A stretch of DNA of 64,000 nt, from NCBI RefSeq assembly GCF_014306625.1, contig NZ_JACRYL010000003.1:91132-155131 (forward strand). The letters are read 5' to 3'. The notes beneath the pieces were generated by a model that ran no database searches, had not been told where the DNA came from, and saw only the letters and a program-made list of their open reading frames with translations. The DNA comes from Pedobacter fastidiosus (GTDB lineage Bacteria; Bacteroidota; Bacteroidia; Sphingobacteriales; Sphingobacteriaceae). Shown here in pieces: positions 8,584-16,682 of the stretch (the first letter of the stretch is position 1; each line of letters opens with the position of its first letter). A program made the translations under genes and the position numbers.

Positions 8584-11214
8584 CTATTTAATCGACATAG
8601 AAACATTAAAAATAATATAGCGCCCAAGAATAGATGAAGAGTAATTAGAGGATGAAACCTCATTAATATTCACATTGGTAAAGGCTTTAATGTTTGCTAA
8701 GTTTTTTCCTTGCAGGCTATATTTAAAACTTCCCTTAATTGGATTAAATTGTAATTCCGTATTAATTAGACTAAAATTTTGGTTATTCATTCTATATATA
8801 CTGTAGGAAGAAAAATTGAAAATTTTAGGGCTAATCTTGAATCGATACTCGAATATATATTTGTAAGCATTGCTTTTTGCTACCAAAGCTTCTTCACTAT
8901 TTGTTTTATTCAACAGCAATTCGGTACCGATTCCAAAATTGATTGGCAAACCAAAACCAGTATTAATTTTTGTATTAATCGAATGATTTATTGAAGTGTA
9001 TTTTTTTGCATCATCGCCAAACTTACTATAATAATTTGATACAGATGGGGCATAATTTGCTGATATACTAATAGCCAAAAAGGGAATAAATTTTTTATTA
9101 TTAATATTTGCGTTAAAAGTTTTAATGCCTTTGTAGGGTTGCTTCTCAGAATAGTTTAATGTGTTATCAAAAAAGTTTGTGTACAAAAACCCATACCTAC
9201 TATAACTTCCATTTACTGAAATATTAAAGTTGAAATAGCAATTGGCAAAATCATTGTATCCATAATTCAAGCTAACAGAATGATTTTTGTAATTATAAAA
9301 ATTTGTTAAACCACTGTTAAAATTTCGGATATCTGTTAAAATGTAATTTTTATAATATTCAATAGGTTGAGGATTATTATTCCTATAATTATAATTTAAA
9401 GATAGGTTCTGAACTTGGTTAAGTTTGTACGCAAAAACAATATTAGGCTCAAGTATTAAATATGTACTATCCTTGCCCATATTTTTTAAAAGTTGTATGG
9501 TAGATTTTAATTGAGCTGTAACTTTAACCGTTTGATTGTCATACACATATTTTGAGGTTAAATAAGTTTGGTTCATTTTAAACAGATTATTATTAACATA
9601 ATCTTGCCCTACTGAAGTGTTATTGGCATCGAGCAAATTTGAGTTCACTTTGAACTGATTTATTTCATTTCCGATATTGAAATACAAAAAACTTGTATGA
9701 TATCGTTTCAATACTTCAGCATCGATTTTGAATTTAAAGTTTTGATTATTTACTTCCTGCGAAAGATAAGTTGAACCATGAAAAATTGGTATATCACTAT
9801 ATAGGTTTGAACTTACATTATAACTTTGGTTTACATCATCTGCAAGAATCTTTGCCGAGAATAGGTAAGCCGTTCGCGTATTTGCCTTAACGGTGTACTT
9901 TAATTGTCCATTAAATGTTCGATTTAAATCCTGTTGGTTTTGTAAAATGCTATCCCCAATGATATTGTTGTAAATCGAAAATGCCGAACTGTTAAAGCTT
10001 TTGGGTTCTTGCTTATAAGTAACCTTTGCCCAAAAGCGAGCATTCTTTTTCACTAAGTAATCTGTACTGAAATCTGCTTTTAGGGTTTTATTTAAACTCT
10101 GTCTGTGATCATTATCTTCAGTATAAATTGCGTTTGGTGGAAAGTAGGTATTTTGCAATGAGGTTTTCCCGTTCAACCTACTCCATAAATAAAAAAGTGA
10201 ATAGTTAATTTTTAACCGATCACTCAGTCTTGTTATGGCATTTAAACTTCCTTGTGTAGTATTGTTAATGGTATAAAGTTTATCATCGAATGGATTATAA
10301 GTACCTATTTCATGTCGAATAATTTGATTGTTACCTGTAAGCTTTCGATTTTCATCAGCCAAATCTAAAATATTACTGTTCGATTCGCTATTTAAGTTAT
10401 TATGATTTGCAAAAGCAAAGGCTTTGGTTTTATCGATAAATGAAATTAGATTGGTAGACAGCTGGCGTCTATCATTGGTACCTAAACCACCATCTACACT
10501 TCCAATAATTTTACGGGCCTTTTTATTTTTTACTTTTAGATTTAAAACAATATCATCACTGTTAATAATACCTTTAAGTAAATCATCTTCTACATAATGA
10601 TCTAAAGCTTGTACTTCTTCAATAAATTCAGGTTTAAGGTTTTTAGTAATGGCTTTGTAGCCCTCACCTGTTAAATCATCACCTTCTAATAAAACCTTAC
10701 TAATTCTTTTCCCCTTAAAAAATATAGTTCCGTCTTTGTTTATCTCCATGCCAGGCATTTTCTTAATAACGCTTTCTAGGTTCCTATCTTCAGGGCTTGT
10801 AAACCTAAGAACATTATATTTTGTAGTATCATTATTTACCTCTACTGCTGGTGGCGCTTTTATATAAATTTCATCAAGTTGGTTTTTATCTTCAACCAAA
10901 TTGAAGTTATATTTATATTCCTTACCAACTAAAGCAATTCTACCAACAATTGATGTATCTCTTTTATAACCAATGTATGAGGCAATTAACAAATACTTAT
11001 CTGATAGATCTAATGCTCCAGAAATTATATAATTACCATTTTCGTCGGTGAAACCGTAAAAAAGCAAATCATCGCTATATGTTTTTAATTGTATTGATGC
11101 AGATGGCAGATATTGATTACCTGAATTTACCTTTCCGCTAATTTTTACCGTTTGAGCAAAAGAAAAACTATGGACTAGGAGAAATAAGATAAATAAAATA
11201 AGTGCCCTAAGCAT
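8584..11214 (-). CDS. TonB-dependent-receptor-like outer-membrane barrel (module B)
   Basis: An 876-residue outer-membrane protein. The signal peptide (about 1-20, ending FAQ) is followed by a carboxypeptidase-regulatory-like domain (about 22-105), a plug-like region (about 110-225, with LESVIKKMPGMEINKDGT) and a long barrel. The plug parallels the module A barrel (IPGIKV...FYIEGKDL against MPGMEI...VLLEGDDL), so the two are paralogues that have diverged strongly. The ATG overlaps the stop of the GLPGLI gene (TAATG), which indicates translational coupling. Its stop codon is only about 24 bp from the duplicated promoter that drives module A, so read-through into module A is possible. Substrate unknown. 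Confidence 0.85.
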   Translation of the reverse strand: MLRALILFILFLLVHSFSFAQTVKISGKVNSGNQYLPSASIQLKTYSDDLLFYGFTDENGNYIISGALDLSDKYLLIASYIGYKRDTSIVGRIALVGKEYKYNFNLVEDKNQLDEIYIKAPPAVEVNNDTTKYNVLRFTSPEDRNLESVIKKMPGMEINKDGTIFFKGKRISKVLLEGDDLTGEGYKAITKNLKPEFIEEVQALDHYVEDDLLKGIINSDDIVLNLKVKNKKARKIIGSVDGGLGTNDRRQLSTNLISFIDKTKAFAFANHNNLNSESNSNILDLADENRKLTGNNQIIRHEIGTYNPFDDKLYTINNTTQGSLNAITRLSDRLKINYSLFYLWSRLNGKTSLQNTYFPPNAIYTEDNDHRQSLNKTLKADFSTDYLVKKNARFWAKVTYKQEPKSFNSSAFSIYNNIIGDSILQNQQDLNRTFNGQLKYTVKANTRTAYLFSAKILADDVNQSYNVSSNLYSDIPIFHGSTYLSQEVNNQNFKFKIDAEVLKRYHTSFLYFNIGNEINQFKVNSNLLDANNTSVGQDYVNNNLFKMNQTYLTSKYVYDNQTVKVTAQLKSTIQLLKNMGKDSTYLILEPNIVFAYKLNQVQNLSLNYNYRNNNPQPIEYYKNYILTDIRNFNSGLTNFYNYKNHSVSLNYGYNDFANCYFNFNISVNGSYSRYGFLYTNFFDNTLNYSEKQPYKGIKTFNANINNKKFIPFLAISISANYAPSVSNYYSKFGDDAKKYTSINHSINTKINTGFGLPINFGIGTELLLNKTNSEEALVAKSNAYKYIFEYRFKISPKIFNFSSYSIYRMNNQNFSLINTELQFNPIKGSFKYSLQGKNLANIKAFTNVNINEVSSSNYSSSILGRYIIFNVSMSIK

Positions 11215-11978
11215 TAAAATTTTTCTTGTTTTGTTGGCAAAATAACCGTAGGAGATGGGTATGTACCTTCTTTGCCAGTTTGAATAACCCTAGCCATCTT
11301 TTGATATGCCAAAATTTTCTTATTTAACAATAAAGTGTATTCCTTATGTGTAATTGGCGTATCTTTCAAATAACTTAATGGTACTGTAAGAATATTTTTG
11401 TCTATTTTTGTTTTTAGATCAATACCAGTTAGTTCATAGGTGAAAATTCTTTTTTCATCATTGATTTTAATAATAAGGCCTGGCAAACCGCAAAATTTCC
11501 AGGGACCATTTTGTATTGGAATATCGTTTGTGAACCAAGCCTCATATTGCCTACCCCTGAAATCTACTCGGGCTTTTGTACAATTGAAATTTAATATTTT
11601 CTTTTTTTCCTTTGTGATTACCCACTTAAAATTGAGCAAAGTATCTTCAATTAGTCGAGTTTTCAAACCAACATAATCTGACAATAATAAAGTTTTCATT
11701 TTGAAATTTTTAAAAATGAAGATAGGCCGGCCTTTCACAATTTCAATTATCGTATTATCATCCAAATTCTGAGGAGATATATTTTTCTCAATGCCAATTT
11801 GTAAGGACTTATTATCGGTTATATACAAAATTGAATTCGTGATATTGGTTGTATTTGTTACAGGATCTACTACAATAAACTTATAATTAATTGTACCTGA
11901 CAATTGCGCAAACAAACTTGTTGAAAAGAAAATTAATGATAAACTTATCTTTATTATTTTGTTTTTTGTTGAATTCAT
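11214..11978 (-). CDS. GLPGLI family protein (module B)
   Basis: A secreted protein of 254 residues: signal peptide about 1-25 (ending LFAQ) and GLPGLI at 164-169. It has the usual upstream segments KWVITKEKKKI and AWFTNDIPIQNGP and a conserved Cys (NFNCTKAR). Function is unknown for the family. It lies between the small secreted gene 12047-12277, from which a 14-bp hairpin separates it, and the barrel gene, with which it overlaps by one base. It is more distant from the two module A GLPGLI proteins than they are from each other. Confidence 0.88.
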   Translation of the reverse strand: MNSTKNKIIKISLSLIFFSTSLFAQLSGTINYKFIVVDPVTNTTNITNSILYITDNKSLQIGIEKNISPQNLDDNTIIEIVKGRPIFIFKNFKMKTLLLSDYVGLKTRLIEDTLLNFKWVITKEKKKILNFNCTKARVDFRGRQYEAWFTNDIPIQNGPWKFCGLPGLIIKINDEKRIFTYELTGIDLKTKIDKNILTVPLSYLKDTPITHKEYTLLLNKKILAYQKMARVIQTGKEGTYPSPTVILPTKQEKF

Positions 11979-12006
11979 ATATTTAAATTAAAAATATTTC
12001 ATTGAA

Positions 12007-12040
12007 CAACACTTTTTCAGTATGAACTGAAAAAGTGTTG
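12007..12040 (-). other. Intercistronic hairpin between small secreted gene and GLPGLI gene (module B)
   Basis: A perfect 14-bp inverted repeat (12007-12020 with 12027-12040) with a 6-nt loop lies 6 bp past the small gene's stop codon. No T-run follows on the minus strand. Its position matches the hairpin at 8037-8073 although the sequences differ. Confidence 0.75.
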
Positions 12041-12046
12041 AAAGGA

Positions 12047-12277
12047 TTATTCTTGACACTCAGCCTGTAATTCTCTTGCACTTGCCATTGCCTCTGAACA
12101 GGTATCCCCATAAGCAACATAGCTACAAATATGTTTTCCACTTGAATCATATTGCATTATTGTTGCTCTACACAGAAAAAAACTATTTTCAGTGTTACCT
12201 ACTATGACCATAAAATTGTTTGCAAACGCACCTACACTCATTAAGCACATCATTGCAATAAATAATAATTTTTTCAT
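12047..12277 (-). CDS. Small secreted four-cysteine protein (module B)
   Basis: A protein of 76 residues with the same signal peptide as the module A small protein (MKKLLFIAMMCLMSVGAFA). The mature part of about 57 residues contains four cysteines (FLCRAT, HICSYV, DTCSEA, AECQE), enough for two disulfides. I recognise no domain. It is the first gene downstream of the LytTR direct repeats and the -7 element, divergent from the LytTR regulator gene. It is followed by a strong hairpin and then the GLPGLI and barrel genes. A bacteriocin-like, signalling or surface role is possible but unproven. The reading frame is supported by the signal peptide and by conservation of the start region with 8436. 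Confidence 0.75.
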   Translation of the reverse strand: MKKLLFIAMMCLMSVGAFANNFMVIVGNTENSFFLCRATIMQYDSSGKHICSYVAYGDTCSEAMASARELQAECQE

Positions 12278-12314
12278 TGTTTTTTGTTTAAGGTTTATAT
12301 TTAATTAATTACCT

Positions 12315-12322
12315 CAAACCTA
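12315..12322 (-). promoter_or_regulatory. -7 promoter element of module B
   Basis: TAGGTTTG on the minus strand, at the same distance from the ATG as in module A, matching TAnnTTTG. No clear -33 TTG lies at the right spacing. Confidence 0.65.
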
Positions 12323-12370
12323 TGTTCTAAAAAACCAAAATAATATTTTTTGCATCAACAACCATCGAAA

Positions 12371-12401
12371 CGACATGAACGACAAACGAGGCGACATGAA
12401 C
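12371..12401 (-). promoter_or_regulatory. Tandem direct repeats, putative LytTR binding site (module B)
   Basis: GTTCATGTCG on the minus strand occurs at 12392-12401 and 12371-12380, starts 21 bp apart, exactly as in module A. The site lies in the divergent intergenic region, 116 bp from the start of the LytTR regulator gene. The regulator could therefore act on module B and on its own gene. Confidence 0.72.
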
Positions 12402-12516
12402 GACATATTTTGCCTAAAAAATTATTCTTTTGTTTAAATTAAACTAATTACATAGTTTTGTTACAATCATTCCTTAATTACTACATCCAAGTTTTAAACT
12501 CATTAAGGAATAACAC

Positions 12517-13227
12517 ATGTACACCTGCATCGCCATTGATGATGAATTTTCTGCATTAGAATTATTAACTGATTATATTGCAGATGATCCTGATCTTAAG
12601 TTGATAAAAACTTATATAAATCCAATTGTTGCACTCTCAGAAATTACTAAGCGTTCAAAACCGGTAGACATTATTTTCCTAGACATTGAAATGGCAGAAA
12701 TAAATGGTTTAGAATTGGCAAAATTAATAAGGCATCGAACAAAAAAACTCATTTTTACTACCGCACATGCTAATTACGCTTCTAATTCTTATGAGTTAGA
12801 AGCCGATGATTTTTTGTTAAAGCCCATACTTCAGTCAAGGTTTACGAAGAGTACTGAAAAATTATTTTTGGAGTCAAAGCTGAACATTCAACCTAATATT
12901 CTTGAATTTATTATTGTAAAAAGTGTAGAGCAACGTAACCAATTTATCAAAATAAAAGTGGCAGATATAGTATCAATCGAAGCCCAAGAAAGAGCTACTA
13001 AAATTACCACAGAAACAGAAACCATATTCTCCAATTCAAGCCTATCAGAAATATTGATATCATTAAAAAATGTAAATGGCTTTTCGCAAATTCATCGATC
13101 ATTTATTGTAGCTGAAAATAGAGTAAAACTAGTTGAGCGCACATACGTAATTTTAAATAACGGTTTAAAAATTGCGATAGGTAGAAGGTACTCGAAATTT
13201 TATCAAAAAATGGCGAATAAAAACTAA
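12517..13227 (+). CDS. LytTR-family response regulator (orphan)
   Basis: A two-domain regulator of 236 residues. The receiver domain (about 1-120) has the acidic pair Asp8-Asp9, the phosphoacceptor Asp56 (FLDIEM), Thr81/82 and Lys102 (LLKP). The LytTR DNA-binding domain (about 130-232) contains FIKIKVADIVSIEAQERA and FSQIHRSFIV. LytTR proteins bind pairs of short direct repeats about two helical turns apart, and two such pairs lie upstream of the neighbouring divergent modules. No LytS-type histidine kinase is adjacent, so the partner must be elsewhere or phosphorylation is not needed. The receiver looks intact. Direct control of modules A and B is inferred. Confidence 0.92.
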   Translation: MYTCIAIDDEFSALELLTDYIADDPDLKLIKTYINPIVALSEITKRSKPVDIIFLDIEMAEINGLELAKLIRHRTKKLIFTTAHANYASNSYELEADDFLLKPILQSRFTKSTEKLFLESKLNIQPNILEFIIVKSVEQRNQFIKIKVADIVSIEAQERATKITTETETIFSNSSLSEILISLKNVNGFSQIHRSFIVAENRVKLVERTYVILNNGLKIAIGRRYSKFYQKMANKN

Positions 13228-13244
13228 AATAAACACCATTTCCG

Positions 13245-13252
13245 TATTTTTG
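13245..13252 (+). promoter_or_regulatory. Possible -7 element directly before the aminotransferase
   Basis: TATTTTTG matches TAnnTTTG and ends 4 bp before the ATG at 13256, which would place transcription start at or next to the start codon. There is no clear -33 box, so this is tentative. Confidence 0.4.
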
Positions 13253-13255
13253 TGC

Positions 13256-14455
13256 ATGCTTACACAACGTCAGTTGTTTTTACAACATAATGCGCAAACT
13301 TCCCCAGAGCCACTTTTACTAGAATTTGTAAGAGCTAAAGGAATCTACATTTACGATTCTCATGATAAAAAACACATCGATCTTATTGCGGGCATAGGCG
13401 TGAGCAATGTTGGCCACTGTCATCCAGCGGTAGTTAAAGCCATACAAGAACAAGCCGAAACCTACATGCATTTAATGGTTTATGGCGAATATGTGCAAAG
13501 CCCGCAGGTAAATTTTGCGAAGGCATTGGCCGATATTTTACCAGAAAGTTTAAGCTGTACTTACTTTTTAAATTCGGGAACCGAAGCTGTAGAAGGTGCC
13601 ATGAAGTTGGCTAAACGCTACACGGGCAGGAAAGGTTTTATTGCTTGCAAAAATGCCTATCACGGCAGTACGCATGGTGCAGAAAGTTTAATGGAAAGCG
13701 AATTCTATTCAGCAGGTTACGGTCCTTTTTTACCTCATGTTTATTTTATTGAACATAATAAATTAGCCGATTTAGATAAAATTACCAACGAAATCGCTGC
13801 TGTTTTCATCGAACCCATACAAGGTGAGGCTGGAATTAGAGTGGCTGATTTAGCTTATATGCAATCATTAAGAGCAAAGTGTAACGAAACTGGAACGTTG
13901 CTTATTTTTGATGAAATTCAATCAGGTATCGGTAGAAGTGGAAAAATGTTCGCCTTCGAACATTACAATATTGTACCTGATGTTTTGCTTTTAGCTAAAG
14001 GAATGGGTGGTGGAATGCCAATCGGTGCTTTCATCAGTTCGTTCGAAATTATGTCAGTTTTATCACATACGCCAATATTGGGCCACATGACAACTTTCGG
14101 CGGTCACCCTGTATGCTGCGCAGCTGGTTTGGCAACTTTAAGAACAATAATTGATCAAAAAATAGTTGTAGAGGTTGAAGAAAAAGGATTGCTCTTTAAA
14201 AAGCTGTTGCAACATCCAGCAATTAAAGAAATTAGAGGCAAGGGTTTAATGTTGGCAGTAGAATTCGAGAGCTTTGAAATAAATAAAAAAATTATTGATG
14301 CCTGTATTTTAGATGGTCTTTTATCAGATTGGTTTCTGCACTGTAGTAATTCCATGCGCATTGCTCCTCCTTTAATTATTACCAAAGAAGAAATAGAAGA
14401 AGCTTGTTCAATCATCTTAAAAAATATTAACTTCGTTGTTGAGCGGAAAGACTAA
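13256..14455 (+). CDS. Class III pyridoxal-phosphate aminotransferase (acetylornithine/ornithine type)
   Basis: A PLP enzyme of 399 residues with the fold-type I class III layout. It has a substrate-entry segment with GIGVSNVGHCHP (about 40), the SGTEAVEGAMKLAKRYTG cofactor loop, EPIQGEAG and IFDEIQSGIGRSG in the centre, and Lys248 in LLLAKGMGGGMPIG as the Schiff-base lysine. Such enzymes move the omega-amino group of ornithine, acetylornithine, GABA or similar compounds to 2-oxoglutarate. The exact substrate cannot be read here, and no arginine or lysine pathway genes are adjacent. I use ATG 13256, not the TTG at 13250, which overlaps the possible -7 element. Confidence 0.9.
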   Translation: MLTQRQLFLQHNAQTSPEPLLLEFVRAKGIYIYDSHDKKHIDLIAGIGVSNVGHCHPAVVKAIQEQAETYMHLMVYGEYVQSPQVNFAKALADILPESLSCTYFLNSGTEAVEGAMKLAKRYTGRKGFIACKNAYHGSTHGAESLMESEFYSAGYGPFLPHVYFIEHNKLADLDKITNEIAAVFIEPIQGEAGIRVADLAYMQSLRAKCNETGTLLIFDEIQSGIGRSGKMFAFEHYNIVPDVLLLAKGMGGGMPIGAFISSFEIMSVLSHTPILGHMTTFGGHPVCCAAGLATLRTIIDQKIVVEVEEKGLLFKKLLQHPAIKEIRGKGLMLAVEFESFEINKKIIDACILDGLLSDWFLHCSNSMRIAPPLIITKEEIEEACSIILKNINFVVERKD

Positions 14456-14597
14456 AGCTAAAAGACTAAAGTAGAAAAACTAAAGACTGAAGCTAAAGAC
14501 CAAAAGCTTAGTCTAAAGTTTAAAAGGGGAAATTTTGTGACTTTTGTTGTTTTTTGCGCTCGATCTTGATACTTGCTACTAAATACTTGCCACTAAA
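14456..14597. repeat. ACTAAAGC-type short repeats and AAGTATTTAGTATC-type repeat
   Basis: Several tandem variants of AAAGACTAAAGCTAAAAGAC fill about 14448-14515. They are followed at about 14563-14595 by a TACTTG-rich stretch (GATACTTGCTACTAAATACTTG) directly before the response regulator ATG. Related units are at 27911-27968, 39457-39525 and 59172-59276. All are in upstream or intergenic positions. Confidence 0.6.
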
Positions 14598-15275
14598 ATG
14601 AATGTACTAATCGTTGAGGATGAAAAAAGCCTAGCATTGGAAATGGATGAATTCTTAAGCAATGAGGGTTTTATAGTTGAACATGCCTGGAAAAAATCAT
14701 CAGCAGAGGAAAAGATTTTTGTAAACAATTATGATTTTATTTTACTCGATTTAGGATTGCCTGATGGGGATGGTTTTGAAGTTTTGAAGCAACTCAAAAC
14801 CATGAAAGATCGTGATGATGCAGTAATTATTTTAACAGCCAGAAGCGCTGTTGATGATCGCATAAAAGGTTTGGATGAAGGTGCGGATGATTATTTACCT
14901 AAGCCATTTTCTTTAAATGAGCTTTTGGCTAGAATGCATGCCATTACCAGAAGAAAACACAAGCTAGAAAAAAACGAAATCAACATTCACGATTTCTTAT
15001 TAAATATTCAAAACAGAACAGTTTCTTTTGGTGAGGAACGGTTAAACTTAACCAAAAAAGAATTTGAAATTTTCAATTATTTGGTGTTGAACAAAAATCG
15101 TGTCGTTTCAAGAATGAGCTTAACAGAGCATGTTTGGGGCGATATTTTGGAAGTAAATTCAGACTCTAATTTCGTTGATGTTCACGTTAAAAACCTGAGA
15201 AAAAAATTAACTGCAATTACTCCAATTGATTGGTTCGAAACCGTTAGAAGTATCGGATACAGAATTAATTGCTAG
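14598..15275 (+). CDS. OmpR/PhoB-family response regulator
   Basis: A 225-residue two-component regulator with a receiver domain (about 1-115; Asp51 in FILLDLGLPDGDGF, Lys102 in LPKPF) and a winged-helix DNA-binding domain (about 128-223, with LNLTKKEFEIFNYLVLNKNR and VDVHVKNLRKKL). It is followed 40 bp later by its likely cognate histidine kinase. Its targets are unknown. The short stretch before the gene is filled with dispersed repeats, so any operator there would be recent. Confidence 0.94.
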   Translation: MNVLIVEDEKSLALEMDEFLSNEGFIVEHAWKKSSAEEKIFVNNYDFILLDLGLPDGDGFEVLKQLKTMKDRDDAVIILTARSAVDDRIKGLDEGADDYLPKPFSLNELLARMHAITRRKHKLEKNEINIHDFLLNIQNRTVSFGEERLNLTKKEFEIFNYLVLNKNRVVSRMSLTEHVWGDILEVNSDSNFVDVHVKNLRKKLTAITPIDWFETVRSIGYRINC

Positions 15276-15314
15276 TTAGTTTGGATATTTCAAATGAACT
15301 ATTGATCAATAAAA

Positions 15315-16619
15315 ATGAAGTTACAGGTTAAGTTTTCCTTATACAATGCCATCACCAAAATTGCCATTATCTTGGTATTGGGTGCTATCATTTTATTTTC
15401 TCTGGATAGATTAGCCTATAATCAATTGGATAACAGGCTTTTAAAAAAGAAAAGCAAAATCATCGAACACCTCAATGATGATGAAATTGATAGTCTTTTA
15501 AACAACCAGCAATCCTTTACAGATTACAATATCTTAAAGGAAGAATTTATAGTTTTAACCGATATTCCCGATAACCAAAAGGATTCCATAGCAAAAATAT
15601 ATTCAGAAAAGAGAGAAATTGAAGGCGATGTTGAGGTTTATCGAATTTTGAATTATAAGTTTTTGTACCACACCAATTGGTACAATTTAGAAATCGGCGA
15701 AACCATGACCGCTTTGCAGTCTATCAAGAATATAATCCGATTTTACATGCTGATTGTTCTTGTGGCTGCCTTATTAATTACTTTAATTACGGATTATGCT
15801 TTTTCAAACTTTTTGCTCAAACCTTTCTATTTAATTATAGATAAGAAGATTAATCGGGTTGATGACCCTACACATTATAATTACGAAAATATCCCCACCA
15901 ATACCGATGATTTTAAGATTCTGGATAACAGTATAAATTCACTTATGCGGAAAATAAACACCCTTTTCGCATTAGAAAAGCAGTTTATTGCCAATGTTTC
16001 TCACGAGTTGCTTACGCCCATTTCGATTTTAAGCACACGTTTCGAAAACATGTTGAATACGCCAGAAATTCCAGTTGAGCATGAGAACAAAATTTATGCT
16101 TCATTAAAAACATTGAATCGTTTAAAGGTGATTATTAACAGTTTATTGCTGATCTCCAAAGTAGAAAATAATCAATATTTAAAAACTGAAGAAATTAATT
16201 TGAAGCAGGAATTAATTGATATTTACGAAGATCTTGAAGATCGTATTGCAGATAAAAACATCAACTATACACTCCATCTCGAAGATGATTTCAACTTTAC
16301 CGGAAATAAAGCACTCATTCATACCTTACTAATGAACATCATCAACAATGCGATAAAATACAACGTTGAAGGTGGTAATTTATTTATCGCTGGGAAAAGG
16401 AATCAACAACAATATGTTTTAATCATCAGCGATACCGGTTCTGGAATGAGTAAAGCGCTTGTTGAAGATGCTTTTGATCGCTTTAAGCGAGGCAATACGG
16501 ATGAAAGCGGTTTCGGTTTAGGCTTGGCCATTGTACAGAGTATCGCGAAATTTCACAAGATTGATGTCGAGATTAAATCAGAAGAAGGAAAAGGCACCAG
16601 TATTTCATTAATTTTTTAA
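15315..16619 (+). CDS. Sensor histidine kinase
   Basis: A membrane kinase of 434 residues, partner of the upstream OmpR-type regulator. It has two transmembrane helices (about 12-32 and 142-165) around a periplasmic sensor of about 110 residues with no recognised fold, then a linker and a HisKA domain with His230 in NVSHELLTP. The HATPase domain follows (about 320-432) with the N box (INNAIKYN), G1 (DTGSGM) and G2 (GFGLGLAIV) motifs. The signal it senses cannot be read from the sequence. The family and pairing are secure. Confidence 0.94.
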   Translation: MKLQVKFSLYNAITKIAIILVLGAIILFSLDRLAYNQLDNRLLKKKSKIIEHLNDDEIDSLLNNQQSFTDYNILKEEFIVLTDIPDNQKDSIAKIYSEKREIEGDVEVYRILNYKFLYHTNWYNLEIGETMTALQSIKNIIRFYMLIVLVAALLITLITDYAFSNFLLKPFYLIIDKKINRVDDPTHYNYENIPTNTDDFKILDNSINSLMRKINTLFALEKQFIANVSHELLTPISILSTRFENMLNTPEIPVEHENKIYASLKTLNRLKVIINSLLLISKVENNQYLKTEEINLKQELIDIYEDLEDRIADKNINYTLHLEDDFNFTGNKALIHTLLMNIINNAIKYNVEGGNLFIAGKRNQQQYVLIISDTGSGMSKALVEDAFDRFKRGNTDESGFGLGLAIVQSIAKFHKIDVEIKSEEGKGTSISLIF

Positions 16620-16668
16620 AATGAGATTGTGCTGATTACGTTATAGATAGCGGATAAATACAATTTTG

Positions 16669-16676
16669 TACCTTTG
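16669..16676 (+). promoter_or_regulatory. -7 element upstream of the DISM-zinc-ribbon gene
   Basis: TACCTTTG fits TAnnTTTG and ends 6 bp before the ATG at 16683. Transcription would begin at or just before the start codon. Confidence 0.5.
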
Positions 16677-16682
16677 CTGTCG

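Larger units (their letters stand above)
12222..12407 (-). repeat. Duplicated leader module, copy B
   Basis: This is the second copy of the 186-bp promoter/5' UTR/signal-peptide segment found at 8381-8566. The mature coding sequences downstream share no obvious similarity, so the conserved unit is the expression and export cassette. Confidence 0.85.

Noticed and set aside
8460..8663. Cys-rich 67-residue frame over the module A promoter
   Set aside because: It covers the direct repeats and the barrel gene end; the cysteines come from the promoter repeats read in frame.
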